The notes under the pieces are model-generated. The model saw only the letters and a list, made by a program, of their open reading frames with translations. It was not told the origin of the DNA and made no database searches. Shown piece after piece: positions 9,560 through 19,700 of a stretch of 64,000 bases of DNA; position 1 is the stretch's first letter, and the number at the start of each line of letters is the position of its first letter. Made by a program: the position numbers and the translations under genes. The DNA comes from Bog-756 sp963718405 (GTDB taxonomy: Bacteria; Actinomycetota; Acidimicrobiia; Acidimicrobiales; RAAP-2): NCBI GenBank assembly GCA_963718405.1, contig CAVQYZ010000002.1, forward strand, positions 1,302,001-1,366,000, in the 5' to 3' direction.

Positions 9560-9860
9560 TCCACCACTGATGTGTTGTGTCGCCGGGCCCCTCTCTTTTT
9601 TGGCAAGCGTCGCACAGGTTGGGCGATGGCTGCTTCGGGCTGATCCCGGTGTTGAACAGGAGTGCATGGGCACGTTATTCCTATACCTGACGTCGAAGGA
9701 CTTGACTCCCCCATCCTCCAGGGCTCGCCACTGGCCCCAAACAGCCAGGTCAGGCCCGAAGAAGCGCGATCGAGGCATCCAGAAGAATCACCGTACCGAA
9801 TAGCCCTGGTGCCGCCTGGCATCTCGGGTGCGGCCACGCCAGCCGCATCCGAGTGCCGGT
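9560..9860. repeat. Diverged repeat family, copy C
   Basis: Third block of the family, about 4 kb from copies A and B and downstream of the PQQ-repeat gene. Shared parts include CGGTGTTGAACAGGAGTGCATGG, AACAGCCAGGTC and the hairpin at 9823-9853 (stem CTCGGGTGCGGCC / AGCCGCATCCGAG, loop ACGCC). The minus strand reads PMHSCSTPGSARSSHRPTCA but lacks the second half of the C-x2-C motif seen in copy B. The whole 9371-10022 interval holds no other gene that I can support. Confidence 0.5.
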
Positions 9861-9900
9861 GGCTGTTCCGGCATTTGGGGGCCTGGCGGTATCTGTACCG

Positions 9901-10004
9901 CCCCGAGCCCTTCTGAACGTCAACCACGCCAAGCGGGTCGAATGTGGAACCGCCCCTGCGCATGTGTTAGTGAGGGCGTCGACAGTCAAGTGTCCCTGTT
10001 TGAG
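9901..10004. repeat. 100-bp direct repeat, left copy (uninterrupted)
   Basis: This block (CCCCGAGCCCTTCTGAACGT ... CTGTTTGAG) is about 94% identical to 11778-11878. It ends in GTTTGAGGGC, where the right copy is split at AG by the IS30-type element, so the left copy shows what the target looked like before insertion. Confidence 0.8.
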
Positions 10005-10090
10005 GGCCTGACGTCCCGCCGAGTGGTGGAGAAGTGATCTTCGGTCTGACGTGATGGTAGGCGCCCATGTCGCTGTTCACGTTGCGCTGG

Positions 10091-10430
10091 TCAGCCCCAG
10101 AACACGGCCGTGGGGTCCATCCCGAGTTGGTCGAGGATCACGTCGATGTGTTGGTTGGCGTCGAGGTCGAAGTACATCCGTCCACTTGCCATAGCGGTCG
10201 CCGAAGTAGAGGGTCCAGGTGGCGTCACCTTGGTAGCGGATCTGGGCGATGGCCATCTTCGTCCACTCGCCGGGCGCACCCTTCCAGATGGGACGGCACT
10301 CGTGGATGGAGATGGTCTTTCCCCGTGTGGTCACCTCGAGGCGGACCTCGTCGGCGAAGTTGGCGGGAACCGGGTCGCGGCAGCACCGCCTGACCTTCTC
10401 GACGTCGACCTCGGGGAGGACGGTGGCCAC
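10091..10430 (-). pseudogene. DUF3024 family protein, frameshifted
   Basis: Starts at GTG 10430, 17 bases after the transposase stop. The sequence VLPEVDVEKVRRCCRD, RLEVTTRGKTISIHECRP, WTLYFGDRYGKW and the ending DPTAVFWG match the DUF3024 family from start to finish (about 112 residues). One extra base near 10165-10175 separates WTLYFGDRYGKW from YFDLDANQHIDVILDQLG. DUF3024 proteins are small and uncharacterised; their typical ending is DPT-x-x-FWG. Its location inside the IS256-type element, in the transposase orientation, suggests co-transcription. Whether the frameshift is biological is open. Confidence 0.7.
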
Positions 10431-10446
10431 CCCGAAGGCTAATGCC

Positions 10447-11674
10447 TCAGCCGCCGAGCGGCCTGCTTTCGGGGGCCTCGGCGATGGCCGCTTTCTCGTC
10501 CCGGCGAAGCTGGGCCATCGAGGTCTCCGACAGGTAGCGGCGTTCGGCCACCTGCCACTCGTCGTGGGTCTCGACCACCACGGCGGTGACCAGGCGCTCG
10601 ACCGCTTGGTCGCTGGGGAACACCCCGACCACGTCGGTGCGGCGCTTGATCTCCCGGTGGAGGCGTTCCAGCGGGTTGGAGGACCAGACCTTCCGCCAGT
10701 GGGCCTCGGGGAAGGCCGAGAAGGCCAGGAGGTCCTCCTTGGCGTCGGTGAGCATGGTGGCCACATCAGGGAACTGGCTCTCGAGCGTCGAGACGATCCG
10801 GTCGAACTGCTCTCTCACCGAGGCGGCGTCGGGCTGGGCGAAGATGGTCTGGATGGCGGCGATGACCATGTGGGTGTTGTTCCGATTCACCCGGGAGAGC
10901 ACGTTGCGCATGAAGTGGACCGCAGCAGGCCGATCCCACCATCACCGCCTCGATGGCCTTCTTGAGCCCCAGGTGCTGGTCAGAGATGACCGGGCGCACC
11001 CCCTTGAGCCCCCTGGCCCGCAGCGAGCGGAGGAACTCGGTCCAGAATGCTCCGTCCTCGGAGTGGCCGACGGCACAGCCCAGTACCTCTCGGTTCCCAT
11101 CCATCGATACGCCTGTCGCCACCACCACAGCTCGAGAGACGACCTGGTGGTCGACCCGGCCCTTCAGGTAGGTGGCGTCCAGGAACACGTAGGGGAACTC
11201 CACATGGGCCAGTGACCGGGCCCGGAACGCTCCGAGCTGCTCGTCGAGCTCGCCACAGATCCGGTTGACCTCGGACTGGGAGATCCCGGACTCGAGGCCG
11301 AGGGCGGCCACCAGGTCGTCTACCTTCCTGGTCGAGACCCCGTGCACGTAGGCCTCCATGACCACGGCGAACAGGGCCCGGTCGATCCGCCGGCGGCGCT
11401 CGAGAATGGCGGGGAAGAAACTGCCCTGGCGGAGCTTGGGGATCTTCAGGTCCACGTCCCCGGCCTTGGTCGACAGCAGCCGGTCCCGGGTTCCGTTGCG
11501 CTGGGTGGTCCGGGATCTCGACCGCTCGAACCGCTCGGCCCCGATCTGAGCGGTGGCCTCGGCGTCGATCAGGGCCTGGAGCATGAGCTCCACGCCTCGG
11601 CGCACGACGTCGATGTCTCCGCCGGCGCGGACAGCGTCGAGCAGTTCGTTCAGGTCAGTATTGGTGATGGTCAC
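10447..11674 (-). pseudogene. IS256 family transposase (Transposase_mut), frameshifted
   Basis: GTG 11674 follows AAGGAG. The N-terminal half carries QIGAERFERS, TTQRNGTRDRLLST and the first catalytic aspartate in FLDATYLKGR; the second is in VISDQHLGLKKAI. The C-terminal half carries the catalytic glutamate in SSNPLERLHREIKRRT. This is the standard DDE layout of IS256 transposases and the total length (about 408 residues) is right. Near 10920-10935 the expected WQRC-x-VHF segment is damaged: VHFMRNVL is readable only in the second frame, and about five bases appear missing. This is unlike the single-base gains elsewhere, so inactivation here is probably real. Confidence 0.85.
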
Positions 11675-11777
11675 TGGGTGTCTCCTTGGTTGAGCTTGTC
11701 GTTTCAACCGAAGATCAACCGGTGGCCACCTCAAAGTGGTGGACCCCGGGAACTACACCACTCGGGGGGACATCAAC

Positions 11778-11878
11778 CCCCGAGCCCTTCTGAACGTCAA
11801 CCACGCCAAGTGGGTCGAACGTGGAACCGCCCCGCGCATATGTTAGAGGGCGTCGACAGTCAAGTGTCCCCGTTTGAG
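11778..11878. repeat. 100-bp direct repeat, right copy (split by IS30)
   Basis: About 94% identical to 9901-10004. It ends exactly where the left terminal inverted repeat of the IS30-type element begins, and AG is repeated after the element at 13073-13074. Confidence 0.8.
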
Positions 11879-13072
11879 TGTGTCCTCAAGCGGTCAACGC
11901 AACTGCGTCGGCGAACGCCTTTGATGGCGTCATCCAGTCGAGCGTCTGTCGAGGGCGGGTGTTGAGTGAGCGGGTGATGGCATCGAGTTCCCGTTGTGAG
12001 CACTGCGAGAGGTCGGCCGACTTGGGCAAGTACGACGCAGGTAGTCCGTTGGTGTTCTCATTGCTTCCTCGCTGCCACGGGCTCTTCGGATCGCAGAGTA
12101 GACTGTACACCGGTGTCGACCGTGAACTGGACGTGCTCGGCCATCTCCTTGCCCTGATCCCAGGTGACGGACCGACGGAGTTGGGCAGGAAGAGTCAGTA
12201 TCCGCTTGGTCATGGCCTTCCTGACCGACTCGGCCCGCATGGCCGTTGGGGAGCTTCAGGAGGATTACGTAGCGGCTGTGCCGCTCGACCAGGGTGCCGA
12301 TGGCGGTCATCTTGCGGCCGAAGATGAGATCGCCTTCCCAGTGGCCGGGGACCCCGGTCCTCCAACTTCAGCCGGCCGCTCGGAATCATCACCATGTTGC
12401 GCACTGACGGCCGACCCCGCCCTGCGTGGAGACCTGCCTTCCGCATGGCTCTGCCCGTTCGAGGCACGTATGCAGCTCTTTTCGTAGCGCACCACGCCCC
12501 TGGACGAAAAGAGATTGATAGATGGACTCGTGGGACACCTGCATTCCGGGTGGTCGGGGTAGGTCTCAGCCAACGACGAAGCGGATCGCTGGGGACCACA
12601 AGGCCTCCAGCTTTCGTTCCACCGTCGAACGCAGCCTTCGGCACTGGGCGATCTTGGTCCGCTTGGACGCAGGGCCCTCCTCATCGCTCCCTTGTCGGCC
12701 ACGAGGGCCCGATACTTCCGCCGGCCCCCGTTGGCATTCACCTCACGACAGACGGTCGACGGTGACCGCTCTAATCCTGCGGCGATGGCCCGGATCGACA
12801 GACCCAGCCAGGCTCGAGATCTCTCCGTTCACCAACGACAGCCGCAGCCGGACCGTTCACGAGCTGCGCCGGTCCCTCCGCGGTCGGCGCATGAACTTCC
12901 GCATGACGATGGCGTTGTCAGACGCTGGCAATGCGTTTGACGGGCGCCGCCTCCCGCATTTCCCAGATCGTCTTCCGTTCCTCTTCCGAGAACCTCGCCA
13001 TCGACACCTCCTGATCGGTGAACTCATCGTTCGCCAATCAGACGGGTGTTGCAATGACCGCTTGAGGCCACA
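11879..13072 (-). mobile_element. IS30 family insertion sequence with readable ends
   Basis: A 1,194-bp element. The left end TGTGTCCTCAAGCGGTCA (11879 on) and the reverse complement of the right end, TGTGGCCTCAAGCGGTCA (13072 back), match over 25 bp with few differences. AG flanks both sides (11877-11878 and 13073-13074) as a 2-bp target duplication, consistent with the short duplications of the IS30 family. The intact counterpart GTTTGAGGGC is seen in the repeat at 9901-10004. It contains one disrupted transposase gene on the minus strand. Confidence 0.85.
11886..13001 (-). pseudogene. IS30 family transposase, several frameshifts
   Basis: Start ATG 13001 follows AGGAGGTG. Pieces recognisable in successive frames are MARFSEEERKTIWEMREA, VNANGGRRKYRALVADKGA, YPDHPECRCP-like, MTAIGTLVERHSRYVILL, RRSVTWDQGKEMAEH and CDPKSPWQRGSNENTNG. 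These are the helix-turn-helix front, the N-x(2)-G-x-R-x-YRA region and the DDE catalytic core of IS30 transposases; E of NENTNG is the last catalytic residue. The stop codon lies inside the left terminal inverted repeat. At least four frame changes are needed over 1.1 kb, so the gene is probably dead. Confidence 0.85.
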
Positions 13073-13332
13073 AGGGCTTTAGTGCTCCCGATACGAGTGA
13101 GGGGGAGCAGGTCGACCGCCGGACACCCCAAAGGCTGAAGTGTTCGCCACGAATACCCGCGAGATTCGAACTCTCCCACCCGAATCGAATGGACTTATTG
13201 GGTTAGCTGCAGGCGTGGACCGATCGTCACGACGCACTTCGCCAAGCCGACTGTTCCGGCGACGAAAGGCAGGCTGCTTTCGTTGATTGTGCCGCCTGAC
13301 GCCCCGGCGTCGTGATGACTGCTTCGTACCTA

Positions 13333-13420
13333 TACGGCCGGTAGATAGCCGAACGCCAAGTGCAGTCGGCGGGCGTTGTGATCACCCTCGATGCGCTCAA
13401 GACACGGGACCCAGGTCGGC
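13333..13420 (-). pseudogene. Remnant of an IS3/IS481-type transposase C-terminus
   Basis: About 25 codons read IEGDHNARRLHLAFGYLPA, close to the IE-x(2)-YN-x-RRLHSALGY-x(2)-PA ending of IS3-type transposases. No upstream catalytic region remains, because a perfect inverted repeat and another gene follow directly. Only this scrap is left. The rest of 13073-13487 contains nothing else I can name. Confidence 0.55.
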
Positions 13421-13427
13421 TCATGTG

Positions 13428-13472
13428 GAGGAACCATTGAGCTCGTCGACAAACCGAGCTCAATGGTTCCTC
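13428..13472. repeat. Perfect 18-bp inverted repeat
   Basis: GAGGAACCATTGAGCTCG and its exact complement flank a 9-base loop (TCGACAAAC). It lies 16 bases beyond the stop of the broken secreted-protein gene and could end its transcript, although no T-run follows on either strand. It could also be two abutting ends of a lost insertion sequence, given the IS3-like scrap beside it. Confidence 0.75.
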
Positions 13473-13487
13473 CGAATCCGGAAATCT

Positions 13488-16400
13488 TCAGAAGCTCCCA
13501 GTGCCGAACTGGGGCCATGCCTCGTCGGTGCCACCGCCGCAAGGAATCTTGAACGCGTTCCCGTTGTCCTTGACGTAACAGTTGGTCAATCCGTTCTCAA
13601 GGAATCCGGGTAGGAGAATCCGGCATCCGGTATCTTCCCACCGCCGGGGAGGTGGCGTGTTGTTGGTCCGGACGGCCCGAAGAGTGCGGAGCCGATCCAC
13701 GAATTGTCAGTCGAGCTCGTGGTTCCACAGACATTTCCTTGGTCTGGGCCAAGAAGAACGACGCCTCGGGTTGCAGCGTCGTCAGCGTCGCAGCGGGAGG
13801 TGTGCCGTTTGGAGACGGATCGTAGGGGCTGTCGAGCACCGGCCCCGAGGTCGGCAGTTCAGCGGTCCCGAATGCCCCTTCGTCCATACCTCTACCGTGC
13901 CAGCATCCCCCGGGCAGTTGCATCGAGCAACGGATTCCCAACCGTCACGTCCGGGAACGGCATCAGGTTGGTGGCGTCATAGCCGACTCCAACGCCATAA
14001 ACGATCGGCACAAGCTGGCTATAGATGGTCTGGACCATCGCCTGCTGAATGGTGGAAGCGTCTTCCAGGTCGACCGCCGAGCTGTGGGTGAATGCTTCGC
14101 CCGCAATGAGCTTGGCCATGAAACTCAGTTTGCCCAAGCTGGTCGTGAACATCTCTCCGACGGTGAGAATCGTGGATTGGACACCGCGAAAATGCGCTGT
14201 CCAAGCTCGTCGTCAAATTGTCAGCGGTGGTGTTTATCCGTCCCTCGAAGGAAGAACCCGGAGATTCGGAGTCGGCACTCACAATGCTGCTGGCTATTCC
14301 CAGGGCCGCGCTCACCACCCCGAGGCCGGCACCTATTGCAGGGCCTGCGGGTCCGAAACAGGAAGCGACGGCTGCACCGGCTCCGAACGCAGCTGACAGA
14401 ATGCTCAGAATCTCGATCAACCAGAATGGGTCGATGCCTGCGTCTCTTGATCAGCTCGGTTTGCAGATTGTGTAGAACTGTCGTCTCTGCGTCCACTGAG
14501 TTCACCCCACAACGTGCCTTGTTGAGCACGCTGTCCGAAGACTCGAACACCCCGTACACGCTCTTGACATCTTCCATCTCGGTGATGAGTTGCTTCTGTA
14601 TGGCTGCACAATCATCTGATGCGGGCAACTTTGTTTTTGCGCAGTCGAAGCTCTTCATGTAGTTGATATTGGTCTGCCAGTCCGCTGGATTGGTGTCCTG
14701 CCAGTAGGAGGATCGGAGATTCGACTGTCGACCCGACCACGCCCATGTGAGTTGATGGTAGACGAGAGTCTTGAAGGCGGTTTCTTTGCCGCCGGTGTAG
14801 GTGGGGAAGGAGGTGCCGGCTTTCCTGGCGCCGGATAGGCCTCGGTGAAGAGGGACGTGTCCAGTCCGCTGGTGCTACCGGTCCCACCCGCAAGAGCGCT
14901 GGCCAAAAAGGGCTCGAACAGGCCGGTCGACGGGTCGCGGGTCAAGCACGCCCTGCACCCGCATCGGCATCGGAGCGAGCCGGCCGGATTGATGCATTCG
15001 GGCAAAGTCCCCGGCACATGCTCGACCTTGTTCCCGAATACCTCGTAGGAGTTCGGTACGCCGGCCCCGCCGACAAAAGCGTAGCCTCCGCAGACATTCG
15101 TCGGCCCGTACTCGTCACCTGCGGTTGGTATGGCGTTGATTAAGGCATCCCTCATGGGGGTGCCACCAGAACAGTTGAACGGCTTGACAAGTGACAAGCG
15201 TGAGGTTGTCGTTGAGCGCATCGAACTTTGCCATGGTGCCCCCGATGGCATGGATCGCCTCGCCGAGCCTGGCCCACAGCGGGGTCGTACGGGTAGCAGT
15301 CAGGACACGCCCGTGCAGCTTGATTCCCCGACCATGCGCATGCACCGGTTAGGTGCAAGAGATCCACCGCGGGGATCGGGGCCGGCCTGCCGAAGCTTTG
15401 GATGGCGACCAATATTGTTCGACGCCGCCTCCATCAGGAGCGCTCCCATCAGAGCCTGGGAGAAAAGGTCTACCTGAAGGTTGGCGTTCCCATTGGTGGT
15501 GAAGTAGTTGAAACTGTGCAACGACAGGTCAGCCCGGTTGAGCACGGCCACCATGAAGCCGGACTGTCCCGAGCGAGACTGTGGCCTTGCCCACCACTTT
15601 TCCGTCGAAGACCATCTCGTTCGTGCCCGCTTTCGAGACCAGGGTGTCGAACGGCACGAAATCTGACGACGTGTACACAAGGTCGAGGTACTGATCGACC
15701 TGGAAGAGTCCCGACAGATCACCCGCGGGCGAGTCTGACCTTGCTGCCGGCCGGCCCAGGGTCTGGTCCTCGATTGAGCGCAACCTGGCAGTTTGAACAC
15801 GTTGGCGTGTAGATGATCGACCAAGGTTGGTAGAGGGCAGCCGGAGAGTTCTGCCATTTCAGCTCCGGTGCCAGTTCCGACAGCGCTGCGGAGTCGCAGT
15901 CGTCGGAGGAGGACAGGCTGGAGTCAGTGAATAGTCGGTCGAAGGACAGCCAGAGCCGAAATTATTGGGTTGGCTGATAAGGGCCAGCTTTCCGGCTCCG
16001 ACGTCCTTTTGGAGCAGAGCCTCGAGGGGTGAGGTACATGTGCCGCTTCCGGTACAACTCCACAAGGCGACATCGGAATAGTCGTTGTAGATGTCCGGGG
16101 TGGCCCGGGTACCTCCAGCATTCCTGATGGTGCCGCCCACAACCACCACGTTCACGAAGCCCTCGGGCGCAAAGCCTGGTTCGCACTTGGACCCGATCTT
16201 CATCCCGTCACATGTCGCGGTGTCGACGTCGGTCTGAACTGCGACTCCCGAGGGCGGATATTCACCCGTGCCTTTGTAGGTGGTCTGGGGAACTTGGCGC
16301 GCCTGGTGGCCGGGTGAGGCGCTAGCCGGGGCTTCGGAAGAAACGGCCACGCCTGCTACCAGAACCACCAGAACCAAGATGACGGCGGAGGCCGTGTACC

Positions 16401-16515
16401 GAAACCGAGGCGCCCTGCCCTTCTCGAAAGCGCTCCCTCGCCGGCATCCGTGAGACATCGACCGCCCGAAAGCACTAATCCGTGGCATACGACCATCCCG
16501 CCGACTTCTGTCCAT
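13488..16515 (-). pseudogene. Large secreted protein, broken in many places
   Basis: Successive frames over 3 kb read as one exported protein of about 1,000 residues. The start has a basic region, a hydrophobic core (SAVILVLVVLVAGVAV) and an ASAS cleavage site. Readable segments include GFVNVVVVGGTIRNAGG, LFQVDQYLDLVYTSSDFVPF, SLHSFNYFTTNGNANLQVDL, GDEYGPTNVCGGYAFVGG, DCAAIQKQLITEMEDVKS, a glycine/alanine-rich hydrophobic segment (GAGAAVASCFGPAGPAIGAG) and LTNCYVKDNGNAFKIPCGGG. I recognise no family. At least seven frame changes are needed, far more than in neighbouring genes, so decay is likely. The gene is divergent from the BTAD regulator, sharing its promoter region. Confidence 0.6.
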
Positions 16516-16596
16516 CTAGCCCTCCCTGGTTGTGGCCCGGCATTTGATAGCGGGCCAAGGTGTGATTGCCTCTCCGGTGGTGGGTGCCCCGACCAC

Positions 16597-16670
16597 TGTT
16601 GTGATCCTGACAAACCCTTGTTACAGCCGCGCCTCCCCCCGTTACAGCCGCACCCCGCTTCTGGCATACT
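16597..16670. promoter_or_regulatory. Candidate SARP-type operator and promoter between divergent genes
   Basis: TGTTACA at 16619 and CGTTACA at 16640 are 21 bp apart, each inside the longer repeat GTTACAGCCGC; TGTTGTG lies 22 bp further upstream at 16597. Regulators of the SARP/BTAD type bind direct heptamer repeats at multiples of about 11 bp overlapping the -35 region. GTTACA (16641-16646) with CATACT (16664-16669), 17 bp apart, could be the -35/-10 of the regulator gene. This points to autoregulation, by inference. Confidence 0.45.
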
Positions 16671-16736
16671 GCGTCTGGAGTCAGGGAAGAGCGGGTGACT
16701 GGGGCGGCCTGTCGAGCCGGGTGGAGGTGGGCACAA

Positions 16737-19700
16737 ATGGAATTCGATCTGCTCGGGCCCCTCCGGGTGCAGACCCCCGCCCGCAGACCGGTTCGCCTGG
16801 CCAGTGTGGCGCGGCGCCGACTTGTCAGCGTGCTGGCCATGGGGGCGGATACCTCGCTGTCGTCCGATTATCTCGTGGACTGTCTCGAGTTGTCACCGGG
16901 TGCTCTGCGCACATCGATCAGCCGCCTTCGGCGGATTCTGGGTGAGGATGTCCTGGTGGCCAGCCCACCGGGCTACCTCCTTCGTCCCGATCGGACGGAT
17001 GTAACGCAGTTCGAAGACCTCGTGGCCGCAGCACGGCGGGCCACATCGGACGAGGAGGCTATTACCTCTCTGGGAGCGGCCCTGGCATTGTGGCGGGGAG
17101 ACGCCTATGCCGAATTCGCCCATGAGCCATGGGCCATCGCCGAAGCGAGGCGGTTGACCGAGGCTCGGGCCACGGCCACCGAGGACCTGGCCGATCTCTT
17201 GATCAGTGGCGGGAAGTGGTCCGAAGCGATAGGCCAGCTGGAGTTGCTGATCGTCAGCTTCCCGTTTCGTGATCGCCCTCGCTCTCTCCTGATCCGTGCT
17301 CTCATGGGGTCCGGGCGGCCGGCCGAGGCGCGGCGGCGGTATCAGGACTATCGGAGCTTCCTCGTCGAGGAGACGGGAACCGAGCCCTCCAAGGAGCTCG
17401 TCGAGCTTGAACGCACCCTTCTGAGGGCCGAGACGACTGATACCGGAGCCATGGTTCCGGTTGCCTCGGGCCCTCGACGGTATCCGATCCATCGGCCCCG
17501 ACCGCTCGACGCTAGGTCTACCTCCGAACTCGTCGGCGATGAGGTGGTCTCAGTGGTGGCGAAGGTGGCATCGGCAATCGAGTCGGCAGCCAGTGGACAA
17601 GGCCCGTGCGTGGTGCTGATCACTGGGGAGCCCGGCATCGGCAAGACAACCGTCCTGGTCGAGGCGATCCGTCAGGCTTTCGAGGGAGGTGTCCTCACGC
17701 TCTTTGCCCACAGCGAGGAGAACCTGGCTGCGCCGTTCCGGGTGTTTACCGAGATGATCAGGGGAATTTCCCCGGAGGAGTTCTTGAGCCAGCCGCCCCC
17801 CGAGCTTGCGGCTTGCGCAACGGAGTTGGCCGCCTTGACCAACCCCAAGACTACCGAGCACGGTGCCCTGGCCGGGGCCTCCAACGTCGAAGGGGAGCGG
17901 TACCGCCTATTCACGTCGGTCGTGGATCTGATGGCCGCCCTCTCTGCCGATCAGCCGGTCGTGCTCGCGCTCGACGATCTGCAGTGGTCCGACGAAGGAA
18001 GCTTGCAATTGCTGGTACATCTGGTTGCCTCCAACCGGGCGACCCGGGTGGTCGTGCTGGCCACGTGCCGTAGCGCTGACCAGCGTCCGGCCCACGACGT
18101 GATCCGGGCGCTGGCTGAACTGCACCGCTACGTCGAGGTGGAGCGGGTGCCGCTCGTCGGGCTCAACCTGGCGGGTGTAGAGGCCCTCACCTCGGCAATG
18201 GCAGGTCGCGGTCTCGACCAAGGTCTGCGCCGTCTGGCCCATCTGATCTGGCGAGAGACCGACGGGAACCCATTCTTCACCCGGCAGATGATCCGGCATG
18301 TGTTCGAAACGACGGCTATGGCCACCACGGCGTCGGGACAAGAATCCGCAGACATTCACCCGGACGACCTCGACTTGCCGTCAACTGTGCGTGAGGTGGT
18401 ACTGGCACGGGTAGCCCACCTCGCTGATCCAGCCGCTGACATCCTTACCGTCGCCGCGGTGATCGGACGTGAATTCGATCTGGACGTTCTGAGCGCCTCA
18501 ACATCGCTGACCTCCGGGAACCTCCTCCAGTCACTCACTGTCTGTGTCGAGGCCGGCCTGGTCAGTGAGAGCGATGAATCCGGAGGTTCGTACCGCTTCG
18601 CCCACGCCCTCATCCAGCGCACCTTGTATTCGGAGCTGGGTGGTGCGAGCCGCTCCATACTTCACGGTCGAGTGGCCGAGGCTCTTGAAGATCTATGCAC
18701 CGACCGACCACTTGCGCGGGCTGTCGAGCGGGCCCGCCACTGGTCGCTTGCTCCTCAGCCAGCTTGTGCCGAGCGAGCATTGGTTGCATTGCAGCGGGCG
18801 GCAGAGGTTTCGCTGGCGGAATTCGCACCTGAGGCGGCACTGCAATTCGCGGAGTCGGCGTTGCGTATTGCGAACGACCCGGGGACGCCCTCCTCGGCCG
18901 CGGGTGCGCCACGAATCACCGATATCAAGGTCACTCTGGGTTGCGCACAATCCCAGACCGGCAGGGCCGAGTACCGCACCACACTTTTGGAAGCTGCCCA
19001 AAACGCTGCAGCGCGCGACGACGTCGAGCAGGTCGCCCGGGCTGCACTGGCCTGCGATCGTGGATTCTTCAGCGTGGCGGGAAGTGTCGACGGCAAGAAG
19101 GTTCAGTTGCTCGAGCTTGCCCTGGAACGTCTACCGGCCGATCATGCGACTCGGCCATTGCTATTGGCAAACCTCTGCCAGGAGCTGACCTATAGCGGGT
19201 CACTCACTCGGCGGCGAGCCTTGGCCGACGAAGCGCTGGCCCTGGCTCGAGCTTGCGGTGACGATGCCATGGTGACCCGGGTATCCAATTGTGTATTCGA
19301 TGCGCTCCGCCTCCCCTCCGAACTGACCGAGACGTTGCAGCGCACCGACGCTGCGCTCAGTCGAGCCCTACGACTGGATGACCCACTGCTGCAATTCTGG
19401 GCCGCTGTCTGCCGCCACGAGGCCGCAGCCAATGCGGGGGACATAACCGAGCTCGACCGTTGCCTGGCACTTGCCCGCACGCTGGCCCATCGACTCGATC
19501 AGCCCACTATCCACTGGGTGCACACCTACCATCGGGCCAACCGGGCGATGCTCACCGGAGCAACCGACGAAACTGAAGAGCTGGCAGCAGCGGCACTCGA
19601 GCTCGGCGAGGAGAGCGGCCAACCCGACGCGGCAACGATCTACGCCGGCCAGATGTTCCATGTCTTTTGGCAACGGGGGATAGCTCCGGACGGCATCGCC

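Larger units (their letters stand above)
10023..11729 (-). mobile_element. IS256-type insertion element with DUF3024 passenger gene
   Basis: About 1.7 kb bounded by imperfect inverted repeats. The best-matching part is TGATCTTCGGT at 10035-10045 and its complement at 11707-11717, with a further GTGG 12 bases outside each. It contains an IS256-type transposase and, downstream on the same strand, a DUF3024 gene. The exact ends are uncertain because the outer parts of the repeats match poorly. The element sits between the two copies of a 100-bp direct repeat. Both its genes are frame-disrupted, so it is probably immobile now unless these are sequence errors. Confidence 0.7.
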
